Position numbers and translations under genes: made by a program | The notes under the pieces: model-generated | Database searches by the model: none | Told to the model about the DNA's origin: nothing | What the model saw: only the letters and a program-made list of their open reading frames with translations | Shown here: positions 24,645-34,481 of the stretch, in pieces | Layout of the letters: each line of letters begins with the position of its first letter | How positions within the stretch are numbered: the stretch's first letter is position 1 | Source: an uncultured Brachyspira sp. | GTDB taxonomy: Bacteria > Spirochaetota > Brachyspiria > Brachyspirales > Brachyspiraceae | Length of the DNA stretch: 64,000 nucleotides | Reading direction: 5' to 3' | Assembly: GCF_910578695.1 (NCBI RefSeq) | Contig: NZ_CAJTQJ010000003.1 | Span: 1 to 64,000, forward strand

Positions 24645-26561
24645 GTGAGACATATTAAATTTTTATTTGTATTATTAACTTTTAGTTATTCTGTATTTGC
24701 ATTAACTCCTGATGAAGCTAATTTATTTAATGCTGTTAATGAAAAAAATGCAGATAATGTATTAAATATATTATCGAATTCTATAAACATAAATGTGAAT
24801 ATATTAGATGATGAGGGATATACTCCTTTGCATAGAGCTATTTACAATAGAGACTTGAATACGGTAAATACTCTTTTGAAATATAAAAATATAGATGTTA
24901 ACTCAAAATTAGATATGAAAGTTAGTATAGACGGCTGGTATTTGGGAGGGGCTACTCCTTTAATATTGGCTTCATATATTGGGGAATCAGATATAGCTGC
25001 CGTTTTGCTTGATAATAATGCTGATATAAAATCTAAAGATGATGTTGACGGCAGTATGGCTATACATATGGCATCTGCTAACGGCAATAATGAAACAATA
25101 AAAATACTGCTTGATAAAGAGCCTTCTATAATAAATGATGTTGATAATAGAGGAAATACTCCTTTGCATTGGGCTGCTATGAAAGATAAGCCTGAAACTG
25201 TGAAATTATTAATAGAAAACGGTGCAGATATGGAGTCTAAAGATGCAGACGGCTGGACTCCTTTACATTATGCTGCTGCTTTTTCTTCTCTTCAAACGGT
25301 AAAAATGCTTATTGATTTAGGTGCTGATAAAGAAAGCAAAACTAAAGACGGAAATTATCCTGTATATTATGCAAGACGCGATGATGTTAAGAATTATTTT
25401 GCTGAAAACAATATAGAGAGAGAAAATAATATAAAAGATGAAACTGTTATTGCTGATAATAATACAAAAGAAACAGAAATTATAGATAAAGATATGCAAG
25501 GAGAAATAGCCGAAGAAAATGTTAATAATGCAGAGTTGGATATAAAACAGCTTGAAATGCTTATTGCTGTAAAAAATAATGATATAATAGCTTTAAATGC
25601 ATTGATTAAAGAGGGTATTAATCCGAACTTTACTGATGAAAACGGATATACTCCTTTGCATTTAGCTGTTATTAATAATAGCTTGGATTTAGTGGAGTCT
25701 CTTCTTACATATAAAAATATTAATAAAGAAGCTAAACTTCCTTATAAAGCTGATTTAAATAATTGGTATTTGGGAGGAGCTACTCCTTTAATTACAGCTT
25801 CATATATAGGAAATCCTGATATAGTTTATACTTTAATTAATGCAGGATGTAATATCAGAGCCAGAGATGATATAGACGGAGCTATGCCTATACATGTTGC
25901 GGCTGCAAACGGAAATGATGATGTTATTGTATTATTATTAGAGAAAGATAAGACATTAATCAATGAAACTGATAATAATGGAGATGATACAGCTTTGCAT
26001 TGGGCTTGTATGAAAAATAAGCTTTCTACAGTAAGCCTGCTTTTGAAATATAATGCTGACAGTAAGATACAAAATACTAACGGCGATACAGCTTTGCATT
26101 ATGCTGCGATGTATGCATCTGCAGATATTATAAAAAGTATAGTTAATGCTGATAAATCAAGCGTTAATATACCAAATAATGAAAAAATATACCCTATACA
26201 TTATGCTGCTATGGAAAATAATTCCGATGCTTTAGTGTCTTTAGTTCAGGACGGGAATTCTGATGTTAATATTAAAGATTCTAATAATGATACTCCATTG
26301 CATTATGCTGCTGCTTATGGTAATATAGACAGCGTTATGTCATTAGTAGAAAAATGTAATGCTGATAAAACATTAAAAGACAGCGAAGGTTATACTGCCG
26401 CTGATTTGGCTTCTGATAATGGCTATGAAAATATAGTAATATATTTAAAAGGTGATTCTAAATATATACCTGAGAATAATGATAAAAATAATACTAAAAG
26501 CAGAGATTTGATACTTCCGGAATATATAAGAAAACCTGATTTAAGTAAAAAATGGTGGTAA
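24645..26561 (+). CDS. Exported ankyrin-repeat protein with internal duplication
   Basis: 638 residues. A GTG start (GGAG at 24629-24632) leads into a signal peptide (VRHIKFLFVLLTFSYSVFA). About 14 ankyrin repeats follow in two homologous blocks of some 200 residues, at about 20-240 and 290-520, joined by an acidic linker (residues 245-290). Matching segments include WYLGGATPLILASYIGESDI versus WYLGGATPLITASYIGNPDI, and NTPLHWAAMKDKPETVKLL versus TALHWACMKNKLSTVSLL. The C-terminus has further repeats and a polar tail. Predicted periplasmic or surface scaffold. Brachyspira genomes are known to carry many ankyrin proteins; the role is unknown. Confidence 0.88.
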   Translation: MRHIKFLFVLLTFSYSVFALTPDEANLFNAVNEKNADNVLNILSNSININVNILDDEGYTPLHRAIYNRDLNTVNTLLKYKNIDVNSKLDMKVSIDGWYLGGATPLILASYIGESDIAAVLLDNNADIKSKDDVDGSMAIHMASANGNNETIKILLDKEPSIINDVDNRGNTPLHWAAMKDKPETVKLLIENGADMESKDADGWTPLHYAAAFSSLQTVKMLIDLGADKESKTKDGNYPVYYARRDDVKNYFAENNIERENNIKDETVIADNNTKETEIIDKDMQGEIAEENVNNAELDIKQLEMLIAVKNNDIIALNALIKEGINPNFTDENGYTPLHLAVINNSLDLVESLLTYKNINKEAKLPYKADLNNWYLGGATPLITASYIGNPDIVYTLINAGCNIRARDDIDGAMPIHVAAANGNDDVIVLLLEKDKTLINETDNNGDDTALHWACMKNKLSTVSLLLKYNADSKIQNTNGDTALHYAAMYASADIIKSIVNADKSSVNIPNNEKIYPIHYAAMENNSDALVSLVQDGNSDVNIKDSNNDTPLHYAAAYGNIDSVMSLVEKCNADKTLKDSEGYTAADLASDNGYENIVIYLKGDSKYIPENNDKNNTKSRDLILPEYIRKPDLSKKWW

Positions 26562-26686
26562 TTAGTTTTTTATAAATATAGACTTGGAATTTCTAAATAT
26601 ATTTCAAACCTATAATTTAAAATATAGAATAAATTTGCATTAGATATAATAAATATCTCAATCTTTATTAAAGAGGATAATAATAT

Positions 26687-27217
26687 ATGTTTAAAGGTAC
26701 TACAATATGTGCAGTATGCAGAAACGGAATTACAGCAATAGCAGGAGACGGACAAGTAACATTAGGCGAAACTGTAATGAAGCCTAATGCAGTTAAATTG
26801 AGAAAATTATACGGCGGTAAAGTGATATCAGGCTTTGCAGGTTCTACCGCTGATGCTTTTACATTATTTGAAAAATTTGAGAAGAGGCTTCAGGAGTTTT
26901 CAGGTGATTTAACTAGGGCTGCAGTTGAGCTTGCACGCGAATGGAGAACGGATAAGATGCTTAGGAATTTGCAGGCACTTATTATAGTTGCAAGTAAAGA
27001 AAAAATGCTTTTACTTTCAGGCAACGGCGATGTTATAGAGAGTGAAAACAATATATTAGCTATAGGAAGCGGCGGGCAGTATGCTAAGGCGGCGGCTATG
27101 GCTTTAAGTGAAAATACTGATCTTTCTGCTGAAGAAATAGCAAGAAAATCATTAGAAATAGCTTCTAAAATATGTATATACACTAATAGTAATATTTCTT
27201 TGGAGGTAATAGAGTAA
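26687..27217 (+). CDS. hslV: ATP-dependent protease subunit HslV
   Basis: Proteolytic chamber of the HslUV (ClpQY) protease in the cytoplasm. The N-terminal threonine nucleophile is exposed after removal of a short propeptide: [10 protein letters not shown]. Conserved [30 protein letters not shown] and [11 protein letters not shown] segments are present, and the 176-residue length is normal. The ATG follows GAGGA. hslU begins 2 bases after its stop, the usual operon. Confidence 0.97.
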   Translation: MFKGTTICAVCRNGITAIAGDGQVTLGETVMKPNAVKLRKLYGGKVISGFAGSTADAFTLFEKFEKRLQEFSGDLTRAAVELAREWRTDKMLRNLQALIIVASKEKMLLLSGNGDVIESENNILAIGSGGQYAKAAAMALSENTDLSAEEIARKSLEIASKICIYTNSNISLEVIE

Positions 27218-27219
27218 AT

Positions 27220-28581
27220 ATGTCATTTGATGCGAAATTAGAAAGCGAACTTACGCCTAGAAAAATAGTAGAGGCTTTGGATCAATATATAATAGGGCAA
27301 GTAGAGGCTAAACGCTCTGTTGCTATAGCTTTGAGAAATAGATATAGAAGACGCCATTTACCAGAAGAATTAAAAGATGAGGTTGCACCTAAAAATATCA
27401 TACTTATAGGACCTACAGGAGTAGGAAAAACTGAAATTGCTAGAAGGCTTGCAAAACTAGTTAATGCTCCTTTCATTAAAGTTGAGGCTACAAAATATAC
27501 TGAAGTAGGTTATGTGGGACGAGATGTTGAAAGTATGGTGCGTGATTTGGTTAATGTTGCAATATTTGATTTGAAATCTGCTATGATGAAAGAAGTAGAA
27601 AAAGAGGCTACAGAAATAGCTTTAGATAAATTAGCTAAATTACTGCTTCCTTCAGTAAAAAAAGACAGCAGCGATAATATATCAGAAGAAGAGGCACAAA
27701 AGAAAAAAAATGCTAAAGAACAGATAAAAAAACGCATATCTAATGGTGATTTTGATGAAAGCTATGTTGAGCTTAAAATATCAGGCGGAAATAATAGAAT
27801 GTTTGGTATAATTCCGGGTATGGGTTTTGAAGAAAGCGATATGATTCAGTCTATGGTGGGAAGCATTATGCCTCAAAGCAAGAAGCATAAGCGTCTTAGA
27901 GTCAAAGAGGCTAAGAAATATTTGATTAATGAGGCTTCAGAATCTCTTATTGATATGGATAAAATTACTTCTGATGCTTTAAGTCTTACAGAGAATATGG
28001 GTATAATATTTTTAGATGAAATAGATAAAATAGCAAGCGGTAATAAAACAGACAGTGCGGATGTAGCCCGTCATGGAGTGCAAAGGGATTTGCTTCCTAT
28101 AGTTGAAGGCACTACTGTAAATACAAGATATGGTCCTGTCAAAACAGATCATATATTATTTATAGCGGCAGGAGCCTTTCATATTAATAAGCCTTCAGAT
28201 TTGATTCCTGAGCTTCAGGGAAGATTTCCTATAAGGGTGGAATTAAAGGCTTTATCTAAAGAAGATTTTAAAGATATACTTGTTAATCCTAAAAATGCTA
28301 TAACAAAACAGTATCAGGAGCTTTTAAAAACTGAAGGCGTAACAATAGAATTTGAAGAAGATGCTTTATCTTCCATAGCTGATATAGCATATAATATAAA
28401 TACTAATGTAGAAAATATAGGTGCTAGAAGACTTTATACCATTATGGAAAAGGTTTTTGAAGAAATTTCTTTCAGTGCCGATGAGCATAAAGGTGAATTT
28501 ATAAAAATTAATGCCGATAATATAAAAGACGCTATGAAAGATATTGAAGATAATAGAGATATAAGCAGATATATATTATAA
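27220..28581 (+). CDS. hslU: ATP-dependent protease ATPase subunit HslU
   Basis: AAA+ unfoldase that feeds substrates to HslV. Opens with LTPRKIVEALDQYIIGQ. Walker A is GPTGVGKT (64-71), the pore/alignment motif EVGYVGRDVESMVRDL follows, then the I domain (about 110-230), Walker B IIFLDEIDKIA and GARRLYTIMEKV of the C-terminal domain. It ends RDISRYIL, the tail that inserts into HslV. 453 residues, typical length. Co-transcribed with hslV. Confidence 0.97.
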   Translation: MSFDAKLESELTPRKIVEALDQYIIGQVEAKRSVAIALRNRYRRRHLPEELKDEVAPKNIILIGPTGVGKTEIARRLAKLVNAPFIKVEATKYTEVGYVGRDVESMVRDLVNVAIFDLKSAMMKEVEKEATEIALDKLAKLLLPSVKKDSSDNISEEEAQKKKNAKEQIKKRISNGDFDESYVELKISGGNNRMFGIIPGMGFEESDMIQSMVGSIMPQSKKHKRLRVKEAKKYLINEASESLIDMDKITSDALSLTENMGIIFLDEIDKIASGNKTDSADVARHGVQRDLLPIVEGTTVNTRYGPVKTDHILFIAAGAFHINKPSDLIPELQGRFPIRVELKALSKEDFKDILVNPKNAITKQYQELLKTEGVTIEFEEDALSSIADIAYNINTNVENIGARRLYTIMEKVFEEISFSADEHKGEFIKINADNIKDAMKDIEDNRDISRYIL

Positions 28582-28663
28582 TAGTGTTTTTTTATATATT
28601 GTAGATTTTTCATTATTTTTTTATAAAATAATAAAGTATAAACAAATAAAAATGGAGTAAATT

Positions 28664-29119
28664 ATGGATAATAAAAATGAACAACAAGAGGCTGCCATAT
28701 ATATAAAATGGGTTCCTTTGTATGAAACAAGACATAAACTTATAGACAGCCAGCATAAAGAGTTGGTTAATATTGTTAATGAACTTTACTTAGCAACTAT
28801 AGACAGCAGTGCTAATGCTAATGAAGCTTTCATTAAATCTATTAAAAAATGTATAGATTATACTCAGTATCATTTTAAAACAGAAGAAAAAATAATGGAT
28901 TTAATTAATTATTCAGATGCTGAAAATCATAAGGCTATGCATAAGAGTTTCTATTTGGAAATAGTTGACCAGATTAGAAAATATGAAGAGGGTCAGCCTT
29001 TCGTAGCTAATAAATTTCTTAAATTCTTGAAAGATTGGCTTTTAGAGCATATAGGTTTCCAAGATAAAAAGTTTGTAAATGAGATTAAAGAAGCTTTAAA
29101 GAAAAAAGAAGGTAGTTAA
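28664..29119 (+). CDS. Bacteriohemerythrin
   Basis: Diiron oxygen-binding protein of 151 residues, common in microaerophiles and anaerobes and often linked to oxygen sensing or storage. All seven iron ligands can be placed: His31 (DSQHKEL), His70 and Glu74 (YHFKTEE), His89 and His93 (NHKAMH), His129 and Asp134 (LEHIGFQD). No membrane or signalling domain is fused. GGAG lies upstream of the ATG. It stands alone between hslU and lnt. Confidence 0.93.
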   Translation: MDNKNEQQEAAIYIKWVPLYETRHKLIDSQHKELVNIVNELYLATIDSSANANEAFIKSIKKCIDYTQYHFKTEEKIMDLINYSDAENHKAMHKSFYLEIVDQIRKYEEGQPFVANKFLKFLKDWLLEHIGFQDKKFVNEIKEALKKKEGS

Positions 29120-29205
29120 AAAGCACTATTTATAAATAATATTAATTTGTTATTGTCCTTTAAATAATAGTTTGCTGTATAAAAGAATGATAGGATTGAT
29201 TTTAA

Positions 29206-31377
29206 GTGTCGAAGAGTAATTCATATATAGTTGGTGTAATTATATTAAGTATTATTAGTGCTGTACTTTTGTCTCTAGCTTTTCCTCCGCTTGATTTATT
29301 TCCTATGGCTTTTATAGCTTTTGTACCGCTCAATATTATAATATATAAAGCTGATAAGTTTAGATATTATATTACAGCTTCATCAATATTTGTACTTATA
29401 TTTTTTGGTTATCTATTATTATGGGTAACTTCATTTATGTTAAAAGAAACTCAGGCGGTAGTTTCTTTTTTAACTTTATTTACAATATTATTTTTAATAA
29501 TATTTCTGTTCTATTTTCCAGCTATGCTTTTAAGCGGTTTTCTATCTAAAAAGATGCCAGAACTTAGATTTATAGCTGTTCCGATTGTATTTACATTTAT
29601 GGAATATATGCGTAATGTGGGATATCTTGGATTTCCTTGGGGCATTATAGGATATTCTCAGTGGAATTTTTCTCTGTTTATACAATCTGCCGATATTTTC
29701 GGAGTGCTTGGCATAAGTTTTTTTATTTATTTTTCAAATTCAATCATTAGTCATTATTTACTTCTGTATGCAGAAAAAGATAAAAGTAAATATAAAATAT
29801 CATATATTCCTGCATTAATATTTATATCATCATTTATATTAATTATGATATACGGTGCTGTAAAAGTAAATTTGGAAGAATCCAGAAGAACATTACAGCC
29901 TAAAACTTCCATAGCATTAATACAAAAATCTTTTGACCCTAATATTTATTGGAACAGCATATATACAGGGGAGCCTTTTAGAAAAGGTTCAAAAGGTATA
30001 CAAGGATTTGCTGAGAAATTTCTTTTAAAGCCTGAAAAGTTTGTAAGCGAAGAAAAACCTGACGGAGTAACTCAAAATGGTACTGTTTCTGTAAAAAGGA
30101 TAGCAAAACTTGCAAGAGATGCCTCTCTATCCAAGCCTTCTTTAATAGTATATCCTGAATCTGTTACTCTTGATTCTTACGGATTTTATTTATCTGAATA
30201 TAGGGAGGCTTTTAATTACGGATTAGCTTCAAATTCTATGTATCCGGGAATATATAATACTTATATACTTTATGATATGATTAGATATACTCAAACTTAT
30301 CATTTGCTTGGCACTACGATTATAAAAGAAGATACAAATGAAAATGCATATAATCCTTATCAATATTATAATGGTATGGAATTTATAAATGACAGAGGAA
30401 ATGTTATAGGGGAATATTCCAAAATAAAACTTGTTCCGGGCGGGGAATCTTATCCTTTTCAGGATAATGAGTTTTTACTTAATACTTTTCCTTTCAAAAA
30501 TATAATAAGTTTTATGTATGCCCAATTTGATAAGGCAGGAGCAAATAGATGGAATAGGGGCAGAAGCTTAACGGTATTTAATCACCCAAACGGATACAGA
30601 TTTTCAGGTATTATATGTTTTGAAAGTGCTTTTGGAGATTTTGTTAGAAAATTCGTTTATGACGGCAGCCAAACTTTAGCAGTCATTACAGAAGATGCTT
30701 GGTCTTACAGCGATGTATCTTTACTTCAGCATTTTTATATGTCTGTATTTAGAGCTATTGAAAATAGAAGAGATATTGTACATAATGGCAATTCAGGAGT
30801 TACAGGACATATATCAAGTACAGGCAGGATTATCTCTACTCTTCCTTTTTGGAAGCCAGATTACATGATTGCAAATGTAGCATTAAATGATAAATTGACA
30901 ATATATACAAGATTCGGAGAATGGTTTGTATATCTTTGTTTGATATTTATTTTTGTGTTTTTATTTTTATCTGCAGCAAAAACATTAATGGAGTTTAAAG
31001 AAATTGTAAAAAAACATTTCTTTTATAAGAAAGCAGAGATTGCTGAGCCTTTAGTTCCTTCAGCAAAAAGAGTTGATGAATATATTAATGATGACAGCAA
31101 TTATGATTTGCCTAGTTTAGATGATATAGAAGAATCCGTTTCTAAAAATAATAATAAATCTAATAATATCACTGTAAAAAAAATAAGAAAGCTTGAAAAT
31201 AATAATGATAAAAACAATACAAAAACCAATATAATTGAGGATTCTGATAAGCATAATATATTTGAAGATAATAATTTTACATCCGATATTTCTTCGGTTT
31301 TGGGTACAATTATAGAAGAGAATGAAGAAGGTTTTAATAGTAAAAATATCAAAAAAAATAATAATTTGAGGAAATAG
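29206..31377 (+). CDS. lnt: Apolipoprotein N-acyltransferase
   Basis: Inner-membrane enzyme that adds the third acyl chain to lipoproteins. N-terminal hydrophobic helices (about residues 7-225) include FPPLDLFPMAFIAFVPL and the conserved GFPWGIIGYSQW. The periplasmic nitrilase domain has the Glu-Lys-Cys triad at Glu318 (YPES), Lys406 (YSKIKLVPGGE) and Cys471 (GIICFES), and a last helix lies near 565-590. A polar Asn/Lys-rich tail of about 130 residues follows that is absent from the E. coli enzyme. GTG start with AGGA about 10 bases upstream. Relevant to the many lipoproteins here; first of a probable five-gene operon. Confidence 0.92.
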   Translation: MSKSNSYIVGVIILSIISAVLLSLAFPPLDLFPMAFIAFVPLNIIIYKADKFRYYITASSIFVLIFFGYLLLWVTSFMLKETQAVVSFLTLFTILFLIIFLFYFPAMLLSGFLSKKMPELRFIAVPIVFTFMEYMRNVGYLGFPWGIIGYSQWNFSLFIQSADIFGVLGISFFIYFSNSIISHYLLLYAEKDKSKYKISYIPALIFISSFILIMIYGAVKVNLEESRRTLQPKTSIALIQKSFDPNIYWNSIYTGEPFRKGSKGIQGFAEKFLLKPEKFVSEEKPDGVTQNGTVSVKRIAKLARDASLSKPSLIVYPESVTLDSYGFYLSEYREAFNYGLASNSMYPGIYNTYILYDMIRYTQTYHLLGTTIIKEDTNENAYNPYQYYNGMEFINDRGNVIGEYSKIKLVPGGESYPFQDNEFLLNTFPFKNIISFMYAQFDKAGANRWNRGRSLTVFNHPNGYRFSGIICFESAFGDFVRKFVYDGSQTLAVITEDAWSYSDVSLLQHFYMSVFRAIENRRDIVHNGNSGVTGHISSTGRIISTLPFWKPDYMIANVALNDKLTIYTRFGEWFVYLCLIFIFVFLFLSAAKTLMEFKEIVKKHFFYKKAEIAEPLVPSAKRVDEYINDDSNYDLPSLDDIEESVSKNNNKSNNITVKKIRKLENNNDKNNTKTNIIEDSDKHNIFEDNNFTSDISSVLGTIIEENEEGFNSKNIKKNNNLRK

Positions 31378-31390
31378 GAAAAAGGATTAT

Positions 31391-32551
31391 ATGGGAGCTG
31401 TTAAAGTACTTATAGCGGAAAATTCTAAGATGATTAGTTCTATGCTAAATGATGTATTATCTAGTCATTATAGAATAGATGTTATATGTATTGTAAATAA
31501 TGGTATAGATGCCTATAAGTCTATAGTATCTATGAAGCCTGATTTTGTTGTGATGAATATAGACTTGCCTTTAATGGGCGGAAAAGAACTTTTAAAATTA
31601 TTAAATAAAGATGATATAAAAGTGAATGTTTTAATTATGAGTTCTTTAGCTCAGAATAAAGATTCATATTCTAAAATTTCAAGTTTAGGCATTTTAGATT
31701 TTGTATATAAGCCTAGAAATATTTCGCCTGATTTTATCAAAGAAAATATACTTTCTAAAATATTAGAAATAACTAAAACTGATACTAATATTAAATATGA
31801 TTCAGATTATAATTCTGCTAATATAAATTTATATATCAATAAAGAATCTTCAGAAGAATATAAAAAAGCAGATATTGATAAATTTGATGAGCATATAAGA
31901 GTAATACCTTTTAATCAAAAGGAAGTTGCAGCAGCTTTAAGCAAGTCTTTTAGAAAAGATTTTAAAGCACCTCTTTTGATTGCTATAGGAATATCAACGG
32001 GAGGTCCTAGAGCTCTTAGAATAATGCTTCCTAGTTTTCCTAAAGATTTTCCTCTTCCGATACTTATATCTCAGCATATACCTAAAGAGTTTTCATCATC
32101 TCTTATTTCTAGTTTGCAGGATATATCCAAAATTAAAATAAAAGAGGCTTCTGTAGATGAAGAGATATTTCCTTCTATAGTATATATATCGCCGGGCAAT
32201 AAGAATATGGGTGTATATATGGATAGTGCAGGAAGGCTTAGAATAAAATTTTATCCTGATACTGAAAAAAAATTTATTTATACTCCATGCATAGATTATT
32301 TATTTAGTACAATTGATGATGTTGTAAAAGATAAGGCGATTGCTATTATAATGACAGGAATGGGAAATGACGGTACTTTGGGTATGAGCAGATTATATAA
32401 TAATAATAATTTAACTATAGCTCAGGATAAGGCTAGTTCTACTGTATTTGGTATGCCTAGAAGCGTTATAGAAAATAAGGTTGTGCATTTGGTACTGTCG
32501 CTTTATGATATTGCTGAATTTTTGATACAATACTTGAGAGGTAAGCTGTAA
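31391..32551 (+). CDS. cheB: Chemotaxis methylesterase CheB with degenerate receiver domain
   Basis: Removes methyl groups from chemoreceptor glutamates. The C-terminal esterase domain (about 190-385) has the catalytic triad Ser202 (GISTGG), His229 (SQHIPKEF) and Asp327 (TGMGNDGTLGM). The N-terminal receiver domain is present, but the phospho-acceptor Asp is Asn56 (VVMNIDLPLMGG), and the acidic pair is Glu10-Asn11. The conserved Lys107 (YKP) remains. It should therefore not be controlled by CheA phosphorylation in the usual way. It is 13 bases after lnt, with no cheR or cheA nearby. Confidence 0.92.
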   Translation: MGAVKVLIAENSKMISSMLNDVLSSHYRIDVICIVNNGIDAYKSIVSMKPDFVVMNIDLPLMGGKELLKLLNKDDIKVNVLIMSSLAQNKDSYSKISSLGILDFVYKPRNISPDFIKENILSKILEITKTDTNIKYDSDYNSANINLYINKESSEEYKKADIDKFDEHIRVIPFNQKEVAAALSKSFRKDFKAPLLIAIGISTGGPRALRIMLPSFPKDFPLPILISQHIPKEFSSSLISSLQDISKIKIKEASVDEEIFPSIVYISPGNKNMGVYMDSAGRLRIKFYPDTEKKFIYTPCIDYLFSTIDDVVKDKAIAIIMTGMGNDGTLGMSRLYNNNNLTIAQDKASSTVFGMPRSVIENKVVHLVLSLYDIAEFLIQYLRGKL

Positions 32552-33049
32552 ATGAAAAAGAATTTTGTTTTGATTATTATAATGACTATTTTTATTTTTT
32601 CCTGTAATAATAAAAAAGATAATAATACTAGTATTGAATATAGTTTATATGAGTATGAAAGCTATATATCTACATTAATATCAAATAGAGATACTTTAGA
32701 GTTTACTTCTAATTTTGTTTTAGATATAGATGATAAGTTTATATCTGCTTTAAGCGAGATGACTTTAATATATGAATTAACTCCTATTAATATTATAGAA
32801 TCTATAAAAAATAGAGGGGCTATATATCAAAGGATATTTTCTAATAATGATGATGCTCTTTGTAATTATCTTCCTAGAGACGGAGGATATTATGATGTTA
32901 GTATTACTTATAAGGTATACAAAGATATTTCTGTAGCTCAAATTGAATATCCGTCTTTTAATGAAATTTCCGAGAACTCTATTGAATTTGTCGCAGTTTA
33001 TTTAAATAATAAATGGAATTTAATTACTATTAATTTCTTAAATATTTAA
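32552..33049 (+). CDS. Lipoprotein of unknown function
   Basis: 165 residues. Lipoprotein signal MKKNFVLIIIMTIFIFSC with the Cys at 18, then a charged Asn/Lys linker. The ATG abuts the cheB stop, implying translational coupling. The mature part is mixed alpha/beta with no known domain; its layout (helical first half, aromatic strands at the end) resembles the next gene product, and the two may be distant paralogues. Confidence 0.7.
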   Translation: MKKNFVLIIIMTIFIFSCNNKKDNNTSIEYSLYEYESYISTLISNRDTLEFTSNFVLDIDDKFISALSEMTLIYELTPINIIESIKNRGAIYQRIFSNNDDALCNYLPRDGGYYDVSITYKVYKDISVAQIEYPSFNEISENSIEFVAVYLNNKWNLITINFLNI

Positions 33050-33069
33050 TTGAAAAATAGGATTTATTG

Positions 33070-33510
33070 ATGAAAAACTTAATGAAAAATTTAATAAAAA
33101 AAAAAATTATATTAATTATCATATTAACATTATTGGTATCTTGTTTAGATGATTTAGACAGCAGTAAAAAAAAGTCTTTATTTATTTTTTATGATAATAT
33201 GAAAAATGATATATTAAATGATAGTATCGATTGGATAGAAAAAAATTCTAATATAGAAAATATAGAAAGTATGAAAAATATTTTATTATATAATAATGAT
33301 TCTCTTAAAAATTTAATATACTCTTCAAATAAAGAGTTTTCTGTAACTATAAATTATACAATAGGAGACGGTGCTAATCCTTACAGAGGTTATTATATTA
33401 TTAGAAATACAGAATTTTCTCCAACATATTATTATATTAGGCTTGTAAATAAATCAAATAAATGGGAAATAGAATCTATAGATAAGCTGCCTTTAAAAGA
33501 TTATAATTAA
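33070..33510 (+). CDS. Lipoprotein of unknown function
   Basis: 146 residues with signal peptide (IILIIILTLLVSC, Cys near residue 26). The ATG at 33070 is preferred over TTG at 33067; AGGA lies at 33059-33062. C-terminal segment with TINYTIGDGANPYRGYY and KWEIESIDKLPL. Unknown family. Lies between the previous lipoprotein and ispE, on the same strand with short gaps. Confidence 0.68.
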   Translation: MKNLMKNLIKKKIILIIILTLLVSCLDDLDSSKKKSLFIFYDNMKNDILNDSIDWIEKNSNIENIESMKNILLYNNDSLKNLIYSSNKEFSVTINYTIGDGANPYRGYYIIRNTEFSPTYYYIRLVNKSNKWEIESIDKLPLKDYN

Positions 33511-33547
33511 TAATAATGCAAATAATATAATACTTAGGAAAAAATAT

Positions 33548-34402
33548 ATGCCTGTATTAAAATCCCCATGTAAAATAAATATTTCTCTTGATATAACTTC
33601 AAAAACAGAATATGGTTATCATCTGATAGAGTCTTTATTTCATACTGTTAGCTTATATGATATTATAAATATTGAAAAATCTTCTGAATATAATATCTCA
33701 ACTAGCGGAAAGTTTGCTTTAGATGATGATAATGAAGAGAATATAATAACAAAGATATTTAAATATTTTAGAAATAGTATGAATCTTTGTCATAACTATA
33801 ATATACATATAGAGAAAAATATACCCTTAGGTGCAGGGCTTGGGGGAGGCTCTTCTAATGCAGCCTGCATTATAAAATTTTTTTTAGATGAATTGAATAT
33901 TAATATTAATGATGATTTAATAGAAAAATTTTCAAAATTCGGAGCAGATATTCCTTTTTTTATAAGAGGCGGCTGTGCTTGGGTTTCTGGTATAGGAGAG
34001 AAAATAAAGAATTATGATTTTATACTGCCTTATAATATAATATTAATATATCCTAATATTCATATATCTACAAAATCAGCCTACTCAAGATTTACAAAAG
34101 ATGATTTTAATAAGTCTGATATTTTTTATATAAAGAATATGCTTGATAATAAGAATATTGATTTTGAAAAAATACTTTCAAATACATATAATATATTCGA
34201 GAAAAATGTTTTTAATTTAGATAAAAGAATAGAAAATATAAAAATAGAAATAGAAAATATTATAAATAGAAAAGTATCTATGAGCGGTTCAGGTTCTTCT
34301 CTTTTTATTTTATATGAACATAATGATGAGAAATTAGAATATGATTTTCAAAAATTAAAATCAAATATTAATGCTGATATTTATAAATTAAGTTTAATTT
34401 AA
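33548..34402 (+). CDS. ispE: 4-diphosphocytidyl-2-C-methyl-D-erythritol kinase
   Basis: Third-stage kinase of the MEP isoprenoid pathway, phosphorylating CDP-methylerythritol. GHMP-kinase motifs: Lys9 in SPCKINISLDI, the ATP loop IPLGAGLGGGSSNAA (92-106), and catalytic Asp135 in GADIPFF. The C-terminal glycine motif is MSGSGSSLF. 284 residues, normal. Follows the two lipoprotein genes by 37 bases, perhaps in the lnt operon. Confidence 0.95.
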   Translation: MPVLKSPCKINISLDITSKTEYGYHLIESLFHTVSLYDIINIEKSSEYNISTSGKFALDDDNEENIITKIFKYFRNSMNLCHNYNIHIEKNIPLGAGLGGGSSNAACIIKFFLDELNININDDLIEKFSKFGADIPFFIRGGCAWVSGIGEKIKNYDFILPYNIILIYPNIHISTKSAYSRFTKDDFNKSDIFYIKNMLDNKNIDFEKILSNTYNIFEKNVFNLDKRIENIKIEIENIINRKVSMSGSGSSLFILYEHNDEKLEYDFQKLKSNINADIYKLSLI

Positions 34403-34430
34403 TTGTGTTTAATGTTTTTTATGTTATAAT
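34403..34430 (+). promoter_or_regulatory. Promoter before the UPF0164-like gene
   Basis: TTGTGT (34403-34408), 16-base spacer, TATAAT (34425-34430), about 50 bases before ATG 34482. Confidence 0.5.
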
Positions 34431-34481
34431 TTTTATATATTATATAAATTTTTATTTTATTATATAAAGAGAATAATAAAA

